Shown: positions 11,581 to 22,386, counted from the stretch's first letter. The stretch: 64,000 bases of DNA from Dicyema japonicum (GCA_011109175.1 RDEW01000005.1:448043-512042); one strand, 5' to 3'. Numbers and translations: made by a program. Notes: generated by a model from the sequence alone, not told the origin.

Positions 11581-12148
11581 CCCAGGATCACTGGGTCAAA
11601 GAGAAAGAAATAAAAGTTCTCATCTAAGTGATCCCAGACCGACAAAGGTGAGGACGAGTCCGGCGGGGTCGAGAATCCTGAACAGCTCTTCTCATTGGAC
11701 ATGGCATCGGCTCAAAATTTCTGTATGATTGTAGATAATTCGATAGTATTTGGAATAGAGGGCAGCTCGGTAGGATAGCCTCCTTTAATAGTTTCCGTTG
11801 TAGTTCGATTAAAAAGTTTTCAATAGGTTGGATATTGTGAGCTGGTCCAATTAACCTTATTGCAGTCTCCTCGATTGCAGATAATTTTAATGAGGAAGAT
11901 CGTGACATTTGCATTGCCCATGAAGGACTTGCATGCGTCATCGTTGGTCGGATAAATTGTTTGTAAATCGTGGCAAGGACACCAGTTTGGTCTCTAAGTG
12001 TTTTGAGAGCACTTTGAAAATTCTCATTTTTTCAGAGCAGAAGTTACTTTGTTTTCAACATGCCGGATAAAGGTGAGTCCCTGATCAAAGGTTACTCCCA
12101 GGATCTTCGGTGTTTTGTTAATAGAGATAACTGGATAACACAACATAA
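11581..12148 (-). mobile_element. Family 1 LINE 3' fragment (subfamily distinct from the next copy)
   Basis: The minus strand encodes K-T-P-K-I-L-G-V-T-F-D-Q-G-L-T-F, then N-Q-T-G-V-L-A...M-T-H-A-S-P-S-W-A, ending R-S-G-I-T-stop at about 11.63 kb with a TAA/ATT tail at 11.56-11.58 kb. This is the RT C-terminal region after the catalytic domain. It ends abruptly where the TAA tail of the neighbouring family 1 copy begins (about 12.15-12.17 kb), suggesting the neighbour inserted into it or next to it. Confidence 0.7.
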
Positions 12149-12208
12149 CATATTTATTATTATTATTATTTAAGCCAAAGAAACACCGTCTTAACCAATA
12201 ACTAATAT

Positions 12209-13956
12209 TCAGGTGATCCCGGCATCTCTCAATAATCGGGCCATTTTTTCTCGATGCTCCGACTGTGATCCCACGCATTTTCTATACGGACGGGGGTCTT
12301 TTTCCTTTCCTCTTCTGAAATTGCCTCCAGTTGCCTCTATGATAGACTCGAGTGCTCTGGGGGCAATTTCTTTATCTGTATATTTTTCTAGTAACTTTTT
12401 TGCTCTTGACTGGATATCTTGAATTTTTGTTAGGTTCGTTGCCGACAGGTTAGATCCCCATGCAGCACATGCATAGCCTATTGTTGGCTCGACATACTGC
12501 TTGTAGAGGGTCCCGATACCTGGCGGATAAATTCCTCCACAGTTCCAAAGGAAGGCCTTTACAAAATTGATCTTCTTTGCACAGGTTGATATGATAGATT
12601 CCACATGGGCTGAGAAGCAGAGGAAAGTATCAAAAGTTACTCCCAGTATCTTCTGCGATTTCTTTTGTGGTATAGGTACTCCATTTAACGTGACATCAAT
12701 TGTTTGCGTTCCCATCTTTCTATTCTTAGTAAATAGAGTGACTGCTGACTTTTCGGAACATGCATTTAATCGATTCTCGCACAACCATCCAAATATGTTA
12801 TTTAGTATTCCTTGTAGTCTTTCTTAGCATGTTCGACGTTTACGTCTCTAGATGCGACAACTATGTCATCGGCATAGGAAAGTAGTATGTCATTATTATT
12901 CATAGGTACGGGGAGATCACTCAAAAACAAATTAAAAAGGATTGGTGACAGAGGAGATCCTTGGGGTACACCATTGGGTAATAATCCCGATCTGGAACTC
13001 TTGTTTCCGACGGATACTTTCCCTCGGCGTCCACTTACGAAATTTGCTAACCATAACTTTAATGGTGCATCAATTTTTGTCAAAAATATTTTTCGTATGA
13101 GGATCTTCCTTGGGACAGAGTCGAAAGCTTTTTGAATATCGATCGTACATATGACCGATTTTTCCTGTTTTGGCTTGTTCTTGTGTCCTTCAGTTATGAA
13201 CTTCATTAATGTTGTTAGGAAGGAGGTTGTTGATAATCCTTCCTTGAAGCCATGTTGGAATGTAGGTTGTGGGAGAAAAGGGCGAATAACTTTTAGGACC
13301 AGTTTCTCCAGGATCCTCGACAAAACACATATAAGGGAAACTGGTCTGTAAGAGCCGGGATCGTTCTTCGGTCTTCCCGGCTTCAATATTGGTCGAATTT
13401 TTGATAGTTTCCACAAAGTCGGTATGGTATTTCTGTTCAGCGATGTGTTGTAGATGTTTGTTAATGCATTTATTGATGCTGGGCCCAAGTGTTTCAGCAG
13501 AATAAGAGGAATTCCGTCTGGGCCACATGAGTTTGTTTTTTTCTGATTTGATATTGCTTTGGATACATCTTTAGGGAGAAAATAAATCAGCGGGGCAAAT
13601 TTGGATGGCTTTCTCTTTATTTTCGTTTGTGTGTTAATCTTTTTATAAGGAATGTGACTGATTCGAATACAATGTTTCATATATTTATTCAGATTGAGCT
13701 GGCATTGTTCTTTGTTATCTTCGTATTCTGGGTTCTTCAGACGCCTCAACATCTTCCACATGTTGGAAATTGAGGTCTGGTTATTCATGGCAGCAGAGAT
13801 TCGCATGAGTTTCTTCCTTTGGGTGTTGTTTGTGCTTTTCGTGATAAGAATGTTTAGTGACCTGATTCGATTAATAACCTCTCGTGAACGATGTATCATT
13901 TTCTTAAGGTTGTTTCTTTCCATAATTATTTTCCTTGTTTTTGAGTCGTATTTCAA
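12209..13956 (-). pseudogene. Reverse transcriptase region of the family 1 LINE
   Basis: The ORF at 12802-13956 contains N-S-C-G-P-D-G-I-P, R-P-V-S-L-I-C-V-L-S-R-I-L-E-K, F-Q-H-G-F-K-E-G, I-D-I-Q-K-A-F-D-S-V, N-G-V-P-Q-G-S-P-L-S-P-I-L-F-N-L-F and L-L-S-Y-A-D-D-I-V, covering the RT blocks with the catalytic Y-A-D-D. The frame breaks at about 12.82 kb, where the paralogous copy at 59.93 kb has one more C. It resumes as 12209-12784 with K-I-L-G-V-T-F-D and A-C-A-A-W-G. Correcting that single base is not attempted here; as it stands the protein is split. Confidence 0.85.
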
Positions 13957-14271
13957 TTTTTCGTTTTTTATATATGCTTTTCTGATAAAAATATTTCTCC
14001 GTCAATGATTGTTTTGTTGAAATAGTATACAGCTTTGTCTATGGAGGAGAAATTTTCAGTTGGAAATGTTGCAGTTTTGAATCAACGAAATTTGTAAAGC
14101 CAGTCCAATTTGCATTTTTGTAATCATAGAAATGAATAGGCTTCGGTACAAAGCGTGGCTCGCAGTTCAGCTTCATTAACATTGAATGGTGGTCGCTCCG
14201 GAGGTCATAACGGACCGTCCAATTAATGATCGTGGAAAGACGAGGTGAGCAGACGGATAAGTCCGGAGATG

Positions 14272-15038
14272 TCACCATGTCCTTCGTGTTGTATGGTGTC
14301 CTAGTGTTCTTTTCGGGTTGTTGATGATTATTAAGTTTTGCATTTGGGATAATAGCAGGTTTCCTCTGTTATCAGCGGATTGGTAGCGGAACCAAGAAGG
14401 GTGCTTCGCATTAAGGTCTCCACATAAAAGCAAGTTCTCCAGTTTGTCCAAGGTAGATAGGTCAAAGGAGAAATTTTTCTTGCAGGAGCCAGGAGGAGGA
14501 ACATAAACATTCGCAATTTCAATTTTTCCAATGGAAGTTATAACAGAGATTCCAATTATCTCCGTGTTCGAGTCTTCCATTAAGCTCTTGTAAAGAGAAG
14601 GGTTCTCGAGGTATTTTATTCCTTTTCTCACAAGAGTCAGTAGACCCCCTCCTTGCCAGATGGGCGGTCGGATCTTACTGTGTTGTATCCGTTAAAGAGA
14701 GGAGTAGGAATGTTATTTGAAAGTTTCGTTTCCTGGAGAAGGCAGATGTCCACTCTGTTCCTCTCCAAGAATAAGGAAAGTTCGGCAATTTTTCCTCTGA
14801 TCCCGTTTATGTTTAAGCTTTGGATTGTTAACTTCTTTGGGCCTGGGTTTTGTTCCACGTCTCCTGAGGTCAACAGTCTCAATCGATAGAATGTTCCAAC
14901 AGTGAGAGAATGCCGTCCAGTGGGAAGTCCTCTGGTTGGTAGACAGCAAATGGTTCTTTTTAGATATAGTTTAGGACTATACCCGACGCCACCAGAAACG
15001 GTGAACCACATGACGCACACAGTGTTTTCCTCATCCAT
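14272..15038 (-). pseudogene. 2A-like leader plus APE endonuclease of the family 1 LINE
   Basis: The ATG at 15036-15038 is the first after an in-frame TAA and starts M-D-E-E-N-T-V-C-V-M. About 57 residues later comes L-L-T-S-G-D-V-E-Q-N-P-G-P, then directly the AP-endonuclease start (L-N-I-N-G-I-R-G-K, D-I-C-L-L-Q-E-T-K). A frameshift in a G run at about 14.64 kb separates it from the rest of the endonuclease, which includes I-A-N-V-Y-V-P-P-P-G-S-C and L-L-C-G-D-L-N-A-K-H-P-S-W. APE endonucleases nick target DNA for target-primed reverse transcription. The copy is inactive because of the frameshifts. Confidence 0.8.
14838..14876 (-). other. 2A-like ribosome-skipping motif in LINE leader
   Basis: Codons read L-L-T-S-G-D-V-E-Q-N-P-G-P with the D-V-E-x-N-P-G-P core at 14838-14861. 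This is the full consensus of 2A peptides, which cause ribosomes to skip the final Gly-Pro bond. 2A-like sequences are known in several non-LTR retrotransposons. Here it would separate a short leader from the endonuclease-RT protein. Confidence 0.8.
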
Positions 15039-15270
15039 GTCTTCGAGATCCCCCTGACATTAAACGAGAGTAGGTTGAAACCATCCCATTGAATCTTGTA
15101 TTTTTCAGACTGCATTTAAAGAGCCACGTCACTAACTCAACCAATTTATGACGCACGCTAAAATTATAAACATAAATAAATTCACATTTAATTAATTAAA
15201 AATCATTTTTAAGATAAATAATAATAAAATGTTTTGTTTTAATATTTTAAAAATAAGTGGGTTGTTGTGA

Positions 15271-16001
15271 ATGGATACTTCTTTATCTAAAAACACTGGT
15301 ATTTCTGATGTAAACATCATAGAATGGGATTCTGACTCTTGCAATCATCTCATAGATAGACTTCTACCTTGCCATGATGCAGATATGCCTTCGTATCCTT
15401 TGAAAGAACTCTTTGATGAAATAAATTGGGAGAAAATTGCCTTTAATTCATTTTCCCCAAAGAATTGCCGCCAAAAAATTGAATTTCTAACAAACGACGT
15501 TTTTTCCTTTTAAAATATTTAGGTCAGACAGCAGACGACCCTCGGAGATGTCCTTGACCGAATTTACTTCAATTTGGACAATATCGTGAAAAATTTAAAC
15601 TTTTATCAAAATTACCATCAATTTTATCCAACTAAAGAATTCTCCCACGTTTGTGTCGATCTGTGTAACAAAATACCGTAAATTCCTTTTATATATCATG
15701 TTAGATTGAAGGATGAGGTTTCGGGTTATGAACGACTTTACACTACTAGAAGACCTCGTCAGAGGACGCCGAAAAAGGCCCTTACTAAGAGAAGAGCTAG
15801 AATTCCTCGCAGGAAGCTTATTGGAGGACCTGTGTTTATTATTTTGATGTTGACTAGAAATTAGATGATGATTGCAATATGATCAATTTCTTAGAGTTTG
15901 TGAGTAAGCGATATCCACGTGGCATAAATAACATGACTGAATTAGACAAGAAAGAAATTGTTAATGATTTTATAAATTATATTAATAATAAAACTGACTG
16001 A
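15271..16001 (+). CDS. UBTF: UBF/UBTF-like nucleolar factor (short)
   Basis: The ATG at 15271 starts exon 1, which contains W-D-S-D-S-C-N-H-L-I-D-R-L-L-P...E-I-N-W-E-K-I-A-F-N-S-F-S. This lines up with the UBTF N-terminal segment around D-W-E-K-V-A-F-K-D-F-S. A 24-nt intron (GTTTTT...ATTTAG) joins it to V-R-Q-Q-T-T-L-G-D-V-L, matching the next UBTF helix. A 27-nt and a 26-nt intron follow, with an Arg/Lys-rich stretch (R-R-P-R-Q-R-T-P-K-K) between them and an HMG-like helical tail ending N-K-T-D-stop. UBF activates rRNA transcription by RNA polymerase I. At about 225 aa this is far shorter than vertebrate UBTF, with no obvious full HMG box array. Assignment is by alignment from memory; it could be another HMG/UBF relative. 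Confidence 0.6.
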
Positions 16002-16084
16002 CTTTAATTTTAGTTTATTTTTTTGACAATTAAATTATTTTATTAGTTATTATTATGAGTTAACAATCCCCGTTTGAGGTCCTT

Positions 16085-16265
16085 GTGAGGAATTCATATT
16101 CTCAAAATGGAAAACCGCCAGAAGAATGGTACTATCGAAAATGTGTCGGTTCCTGAGAACAACACCGGGAAAAGATTGGAAAATTGCTGAGAGAAGCCGG
16201 GATTGCCTGATGGCGTTTTCCTTATAAAAAGTGTTTATCTGTTTATTTCTGGCTTGATAATAAAG
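16085..16265 (+). mobile_element. Family 1 LINE 3' end fragment
   Basis: In shifted frames it encodes Y-R-K-C-V-G-S...H-R-E-K-I-G-K-L-L-R-E-A-G-I-A-stop. This aligns with the C-terminus of the 12.2-kb copy (Y-R-K-C-V-G-S-Q-S-E-H-R-E-K-M-A-R-L-L-R-D-A-G-I-T). Only the last about 60 codons and 3' UTR survive. Confidence 0.65.
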
Positions 16266-16950
16266 TTAAGGGGAAGTAATACGAAATGGTAGGGTTTGCT
16301 AACCGACTTCTTCCACACAGTCTCCCAAAAATCGATCATACACAGGTAATCTTTGAAAATAAGTCCCAGATACTTTAGTGTTGGTTTTGAAACCTCGAAT
16401 AAGATTTTCGATATTTCCGCTAACCTCGCACATTTTTCCTACCAACTATAGGGGAATCGGCATACGAGGATTTATCCCGTACCAAGTCTTAGAGAAAAAT
16501 TATGCGTTTTCTCAAATTTCTTGAGAATTGAGTCTCTCCTATTTAAGTCGTACCATCCTTCTAAACCGTATAACATTGCAGGAAGTACTGCGGAGTTGAA
16601 GACATAAACAAAGGTCTCCGGTTCGAGCTTTTAGCATGTTCCATAAAATTACCTCCCTCGCCAGTTAGGAGGCCAAGGTATTTCATAGACTTCTTCCGAG
16701 GTATGTCTTGTAACGTGTTTTTTAGGTTAGGTATTTCCTGCTTCCAGTTATCCTCACCAGACCAGATTTCTCACGTACGACTGAGTTTTCACTGTAGCAC
16801 TTTTCGATCTTGTCCATGTACGTCTTCAAAAAGGTTAGGGTTTAAAGAGACATAATAAATTATGACGTCATCAGCGTACGTGGGTTTTCTAGTGAAGGCA
16901 ATTCACTCATTACAAGACTGAGCAATGAACTATGAGGGAAACCTCTTCTC
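16266..16950 (-). mobile_element. Reverse-transcriptase remnant, clade unclear
   Basis: The minus strand reads T-R-K-P-T-Y-A-D-D-V-I-I-Y-Y-V-S-L (about 16.85 kb), then K-S-M-K-Y-L-G-L-L-T-G-E-G-G and a segment equivalent to L-P-A-M-L-Y-G-L-E-G-W-Y. These are a YADD box and a thumb/post-catalytic region, in broken frames with several stops. It does not match families 1-3 closely. Confidence 0.5.
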
Positions 16951-16964
16951 AGCCAAATTTTACG

Positions 16965-17100
16965 AGATCATAGTTTAATTATTAGTAACTGCAGAGGACT
17001 TAAACAACCTTACAAGAAACACCAGCTGGCATGTGATCTAACAAAACACAATCTTTTTCTGCTGTCTATGAGAGGCAAAAACGGCCGTATAATGTACAGA
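16965..17100 (+). mobile_element. Family 3 LINE endonuclease start fragment
   Basis: Plus-strand text encodes I-S-N-C-R-G-L-K-Q-P-Y-K-K-H-Q-L-A-C-D-L-T. This matches the family 3 endonuclease start at about 46.53 kb (L-N-C-R-G-L-N-Q-C-Y-K-K-Q-Q-L-A-R-D-L). Nothing further of the element follows. Confidence 0.6.
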
Positions 17101-17204
17101 AATGTTTGGCAAATTCCATCTTTTACCCTCTCTTCGGCCTGACGACATAGTTCCTGTTTAACATCACTCTATTTTATAAGTTGAGATGACGCAGTGTTAT
17201 ATGT

Positions 17205-17350
17205 TCCGGTCAAATTCAGAATGTTCAATCTCGTCGTGCTGTCTGTTTCGGCTGAAGGTTTTACGCGTCTACGATGGTTCCTGGCTTGACGATAACGCTG
17301 TAACATATCACAGCAGAACCAGATTGTACACAGGGACTCACACCAACCAA
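17205..17350 (+). repeat. tRNA-derived SINE, diverged copy
   Basis: Contains a diverged B-box region (TTCAATCTCGTCGTGCTG) then GGTTTTACGCGTCTACGATGG and GACGATAACGCTGTAACAT, matching the head-body junction of the SINE at 9.2 and 22.7 kb. The A-box half is barely recognisable. Confidence 0.5.
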
Positions 17351-17829
17351 AAGGAACAAGTTAACTCTTGACCCCTGTCAATGATTAGTTGCCATTACTG
17401 TTCTTTACTCTTAAAATAAGATGTATGTCCATGGCGCTATAGGTATTATGGGTACAGTGAAAGTGCTGCTATCATTAGAAATAGTTGAACGTAGCTCTAT
17501 ATTGATGTGCCCTATAGTCCTTCTTGTGTGGATGCATGGAACGACGGACTCGGGGACATTTGTTCATGTAGAAGAGACAGAATCTGTGGAATTAATGTAT
17601 ACTAGAAAATATTTCTTTACCCACAAAGTATAACTTATGAATTACTAAGTTCTTCATATACAAGGAATCAAGGATATTTCAGATTGGACATAATTAGTAT
17701 TTGTTTTCATCATTCCCAATCAATCTCAACAAATTGATCTTACAAGGTCTCCATTATGGCCTGAAGGCACGCAGAGGGAGTTAAGCACGCAGGGGGAGTT
17801 ACCAATAATTTATATTTTTAGGACCCCCA

Positions 17830-18010
17830 AAGAGGACTACTTTTGCTCTGGACGCTCCTTGTCGATCAAAGACAAGCCTACCAATCGTCCTTGACTAGGA
17901 CCATAAAGAAATCAGGAAACGTCTTGGGGACGAGGAAGACCTTAACAGACTACGGACATGGCAGAGTCACGACTTATGGAATAGCCTAAGTGCCAACAAT
18001 AAAGTTACTA
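17830..18010 (+). mobile_element. Family 3 LINE 3' coding fragment
   Basis: Encodes K-T-S-L-P-I-V-L-D, then R-K-R-L-G-D-E-E-D-L-N-R-L-R-T-W and D-L-W-N-S-L. This lines up with the C-terminus of the family 3 ORF near 49.25-49.38 kb (R-V-T-L-P-T-I-L-N-G-D-L...A-D-D-L-D-T-L-R-E-L-A). Broken by a stop; no tail seen. Confidence 0.5.
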
Positions 18011-18297
18011 TCCTCATATAAAGAAGAACTCTAAAGTTTACTAAAGTAGATCCATATTATTACTTATGTGATCTCAATGTTACTTCTTATGTAGTATCTT
18101 CTACATTCCACAGAGTACTTGAGACAGTTGGAAGTGATAGAAATATCCACACTTACATAAGCAACTCAGAATAAGCCCAGAAATATAGGAGAAGTTGTCT
18201 TGTGCAGCCAAGAGGGCAACAGTAAAAATTATAGAAATAGTAATTAGTCTAAATAATAAAATATTCCAATGTCAAAATAATTTCAACAAATAAACGT

Positions 18298-21200
18298 TTA
18301 GACAGAATCAGTTTTTAATTTTTCTATAAACTCCTCTAGTAATCCTTGCAGATACCGGACTCTCTCTGAAATTAAAATCCGGGAATACTTAATTGTTCCG
18401 CCAAACATATTTTTCTGCAGGATAGCAGACTTTCCAACTTTCCAACATCGTCCCCCAACTCACTCAACACATCTTCCGCCACATTCTCGAGTCTCCTCAC
18501 TAAAATAGAAGAGCTTAACCACCTTCATTATTTGTGATCTGTAAACGCAGAGAATGAGAAGTCTGCCTCAAAATACGCTGAATTCTCCCAAACAAGACCA
18601 CATCCGAGCAGTCAATCTGTCGTAATTCAAAAAGTTACCTCGTCGTCCAAAAATCCATTTTTATAATGAAAGAAGGCATTACTGCAGTCCTGGGACCTTT
18701 TGATTGCACTTTCCACCACCCAAAGTTGATTCAACACATTCCAGTACTCCTTTACCTACGAATCGTGAAAAAAGACAACCTTCTCGTCGGAAACATTAGT
18801 AAATCCCCTATTTTCAAGATTTCCTCTAATAGTTATGACGTCATCATGGGTCAAATTCTATACAAATCACAAAGACTACTTTATTGCGTTTAACTATTTT
18901 TTCTAACTCATCCATAGTAGCCGAGGCCAACTTGCGTTCGGGGGTAATCTTCGTCCACGTGAGCCATGATCTTATCACTGAAGGTCCTCTGATATAACTT
19001 ACGGCCATTTTTACTAAAAATAGAGAACAAAAAGTACAATCTCCCAGCCTTCTGGTCAAATAGGAGTTCATTAACAACAAAGCCGAGTCCCATTCATGCT
19101 TTTCGTTAATGGAGAGATCGTCCAGAGCGTTTAGTTGCATGATTTTCTCAAATTATGATAAAAATTCAACCAGGGCGTTATCAGCCTTTGAATCCCAGTC
19201 ATGTCTGCCGATTACCTGCTGCACAATGTAGTTTCTGAGGGAGTCCTCTTCAGCTGAACCTTCCAGGAAGGTATGAGACATCACACTGTGCAAAACGGAG
19301 AGCCCGACGTCGATTGTTTGACCAGAAAGATTTCCTTCGGCCCATTTTCTGAGCTCAATGTCAGTCAAAGTCTGTTTATCTGAGGACTCGTTGGTTTTAA
19401 GGGCCAAAATTCTCTCCAACAAGTCAGAAAGCACGTGTCCAGACAAAGCCTCGGAAATGAGTTTCTCCCAATGTCCCGAGCTCAGCTGGCATATCTTGGA
19501 AAAGTCATCCAGAATATCATTCTTGGTTTTCTCAAAAACTGTCTGTCTATCCATTTCACGCTGATTTCCAAAATTATTCCTCCATTCAGTCTCCAAATTG
19601 TATCTCACGGCTACATGAGGAGGAATTGAACCTTTTATGGCGTCGTATTGCTGTAGCACTGAAGACTGCACCATCCGCCAGAAACACTGAGAAACTGCAA
19701 AGCTGAGATTGGCTGTCGTAATCTGTGAGGTTTCAATGAACCCCATTCTAAACTGAAAACCCCTCACAACTTGTAGAACTTAGAATTTGCAAAATATTCC
19801 TCCTCGTATTGTCTTATCGTCTCAACAGAGTCCTCTGCATTTCCGCGGCCAGTAACCACGGCAAAATAACCCAGAGCCTTCATTGGGAAAAGTTTCCCTT
19901 GTAAAATCTGTCGAATCTGGAAACATCAAAAAAATGGGGACTCTGTGAGGGTTGAAAGCGTTGGCTTCGGCTACATCCGTTTTCGTTAGGACAAATATAG
20001 TTCTCCTTCCATGGGGATCAGCCTGACTCACCAAATCTGTTACATTACTCCTTTCGGCATCCAACGAGCCGTCTTTAGACTCAACAACCAAAAAACCTTG
20101 AATACACAGAATTATAGCGTTTGGGTTGCCGATGTAGGTTTGGCAGATGGTTTTGATGGAGTCACGTGTATCAGAGGCCATCTCGGAGGTGACAGTCTTG
20201 GATTTATTAAATTTTAGGGTACACTGATAATTCCCGGGAGGTCGATCAAAACCATCCTCTGAAGACCGGGTCCTTCGATACTGAGAGAGACACACTCGCA
20301 AGTGACCGTCCGGCCGTCCCCCAAACCAGCTTTCATGCGATCTTCTACCTCTTTTCTGAGAAGAGCTGTTTGCTGTTCGTTTGTGAGGTCATATTCTGTC
20401 GAGGATCCAGCAAATCGAGCCACGTGGTAGGGTCCCTCGCTCAGAGTGACCTTAACTGGAGATCTCGTCATCATCTCCCCAGATCCTCGCGGAAATATTC
20501 GAGCACGAGCTATCATTTCCAGTACGCTTGTCTTCCCCGAGCTTTGGTCCCCGACAACCACCACCCTTGGAAGACAGTCAGTCAGCTCTAATGAATTCCG
20601 CCTACCGGGGCTGGTCTCCTGCTCGCTAGCAAACCGAGCGAGCTCGTCCAGAGTCTCAGAGTACATATCAATTAGCAACTTCTACAGTAAAATGGTGGGT
20701 AAACATTTGACCGCCTTTTTTGCCGTTTATCGTTGTTTTTGGTCTTTTTGAGTATAAGCTGATGTCTCAGGTCTTTATTCTCGTCTTCTAACTTTTTTAC
20801 CTCCTTCTGGTATTTAGTCTGGAATTAGTGGATAGTTTACTTGGATCTGAAAGAGTGACTCTTGCAGCTTTTGTAGCTTGGCCTGGTAGTCTTCGATGAT
20901 CCTTTTCTGCTCAGATTCAACTTCTTCAGTATTCTCGTTTTCTCTGATTCCGTTAGCTTCCGTAGTAATCTATAACGGAAAATTAAATAAAAAACGAAAT
21001 ACCATAAAACGGTTTTTAATAGTCTCAAGGTTTTCGCGGACGTTCAAATCAAGAAGAGACTTTCTCAGGAACTCCCTCGAATGGTCAAACGATTTAAGAT
21101 CAAAGGTTGGGATCAAATCAGCAACTTGTTTGAATTTCTCGGATTTTATTTATCATAGAATACAGTCCCGACATAGGAAACGCAGAAAGTTACTCCACCA

Positions 21201-21316
21201 ATTATCAAAAGTCGTTTGGCAACCTTAAAACGTCTAGGCTTTTGGGTTAAGCTCCAAAAATTCCGAGACCATCTCGGATTGTTGACTACAAGTTTTGACT
21301 TTGAAAACAAAATCAT
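18298..21316 (-). CDS. OPA1: OPA1 mitochondrial dynamin-like GTPase
   Basis: The ATG at 21314-21316 opens a basic presequence ([11 protein letters not shown]). A single TM segment follows ([16 protein letters not shown]), then a coiled coil. The GTPase domain has G-D-Q-S-S-G-K-T-S (P-loop), [20 protein letters not shown] and T-K-T-D, followed by middle domain and a C-terminal GED ending K-L-K-T-D-S-V-stop. OPA1 fuses mitochondrial inner membranes and shapes cristae. At least thirteen introns of 21-33 nt must be removed, for example 20073-20096 (24 nt) and 20197-20222 (26 nt). After removal the protein matches the vertebrate order and spacing throughout. No frame defect was found. The lectin gene ends 115 bp upstream on the same strand. 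Confidence 0.95.
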
Positions 21317-21430
21317 CAAAGTGACCTTGCCCGTACTAAAACAATAATTTTAGAAAGCACCACGTCGAGATGAAATTTGAATAAATCAGAAATAATTTGT
21401 TAAATTAAAGATGGAAAATGAGTTAATTCT

Positions 21431-22386
21431 TCAATTAATTTTTAGAGATTTAAACGTAGGGACAAAATTATAGCTGCAATGCTTTATCGAATTTGCTATC
21501 TTGACCACGCACACGAATGGTTTAAATCTTTCAGAGTCTCCTTCTGAGTAATATTTCCATCTTCCACACGTGTTCATATACGTGCAGGGTCCTTTTGCTT
21601 CCTCATGATGTGACCAATTCTGATAAACCTAATATTTTTAATTTACTTAGTCACTTGTTTTTCTGGGGGAGCTTTAATCCAAATTTCTGTCTCTTCTTCC
21701 CCGACGAAGTTGTCTAAAAATGAACCTAACTTCCGAACCAACAAGATAAGAGTTCTCTGTTAGATCCTCTGGGGGTACTAGTGTCCCGTTAAGATTATTT
21801 AGACATATTCTATTGGCTTCTTCGCATGTGGTTCTTCTTTCGTGGTAAAAATAGCAGTTTTCCTCGTTACACAAGGCTTTATTCGCTTTATGTAACTCAG
21901 TTTACTATACCTTTGAAGACACAAACGAAGCTTCTGTTATTGGCGCAGAAAGTGGACTGCCATTTACCACATTCGTCCACTTCAGCGCATTTTGTGGGCA
22001 TGGGACTTGCTGGCTGATGATTTCCCCAATTTGTATATTTCTAGGTTACTCGATTTATACGATTGTTGTATTGAGGCGGACAAACTTACTTCCAATAAAT
22101 TTCCCTCCTATCCAAACGTTGTCCCTTATGTATTGAGAAATGTCTAAGGACGAAATTAAGATAACTGAAGATGAACTCATTTTCTTGTGCTGACTTAATA
22201 TCGACCAAGTCCGTCGAAAAACTCTTACATATATTTAAAGCTGTCATATAATCAGTCTTTTTCTCAGAAAATATGTAATATCGCTTTAAAAGTGGGGACT
22301 TGATCAAATAATTTGAAGCTTGGAATTAGAAAGAGGTCTTACCTTGGGTTGATTAGCGCCAAAATAATTATTTCACAGAAAAACAT
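21431..22386 (-). CDS. Two-domain C-type lectin-like protein
   Basis: The first domain reads Y-Y-I-F-S-E-K-K-T-D-Y-M-T-A-L-N-I-C, D-N-V-W-I-G-G-K, then Y-T-N-W-G-N-H-Q-P-A-S-P...G-K-W-Q-S-T-F-C-A...F-V-C-V. The second reads C-Y-F-Y-H-E-R-R-T-T-C-E-E-A-N-R-I-C, then Y-Q-N-W-S-H-H-E and C-G-R-W-K-Y-Y-S...F-V-C-V-V-K, ending at the TGA 21431-21433. These are two C-type lectin folds, each with the WxNW-like core and closing cysteines. Introns of 49, 34, about 25 and 26 nt restore the frame. An upstream hydrophobic M-F-F-C-E-I-I-I-L-A-L-I at 22386 looks like a signal peptide, but its splice phase does not close, so the start is tentative. Probably secreted; ligand unknown. Canonical EPN/QPD sugar-binding triplets are not evident. 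Confidence 0.8.

Larger units (their letters stand above)
12149..15060 (-). mobile_element. Family 1 LINE, near full length, with 2A-like leader
   Basis: Minus-strand order: short leader ending in a 2A-like motif, APE endonuclease (N-I-N-G-I-R-G-K, L-L-Q-E-T-K, N-V-Y-V-P-P-P-G-S-C, C-G-D-L-N-A-K-H), linker, reverse transcriptase, C-terminal region ending D-A-G-I-T-stop at 12209, and a TAA-repeat tail at 12149-12171. Its 12173-13751 segment is almost identical to 59276-60854. It is disabled by a frameshift at about 14.64 kb (poly-G run), another near 14.28 kb and a one-base deletion near 12.82 kb. It sits between an older fragment of its own family and the UBF-like gene at 15.27 kb. Confidence 0.85.

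Noticed and set aside
17421-17633. Cys-rich frame (S-C-V-D-A-W-N-D-G-L-G-D-I-C-S-C) as a secreted peptide gene
   Set aside because: The frame is short, bounded by stops, with no signal peptide or convincing splice sites; surrounded by LINE and SINE debris.
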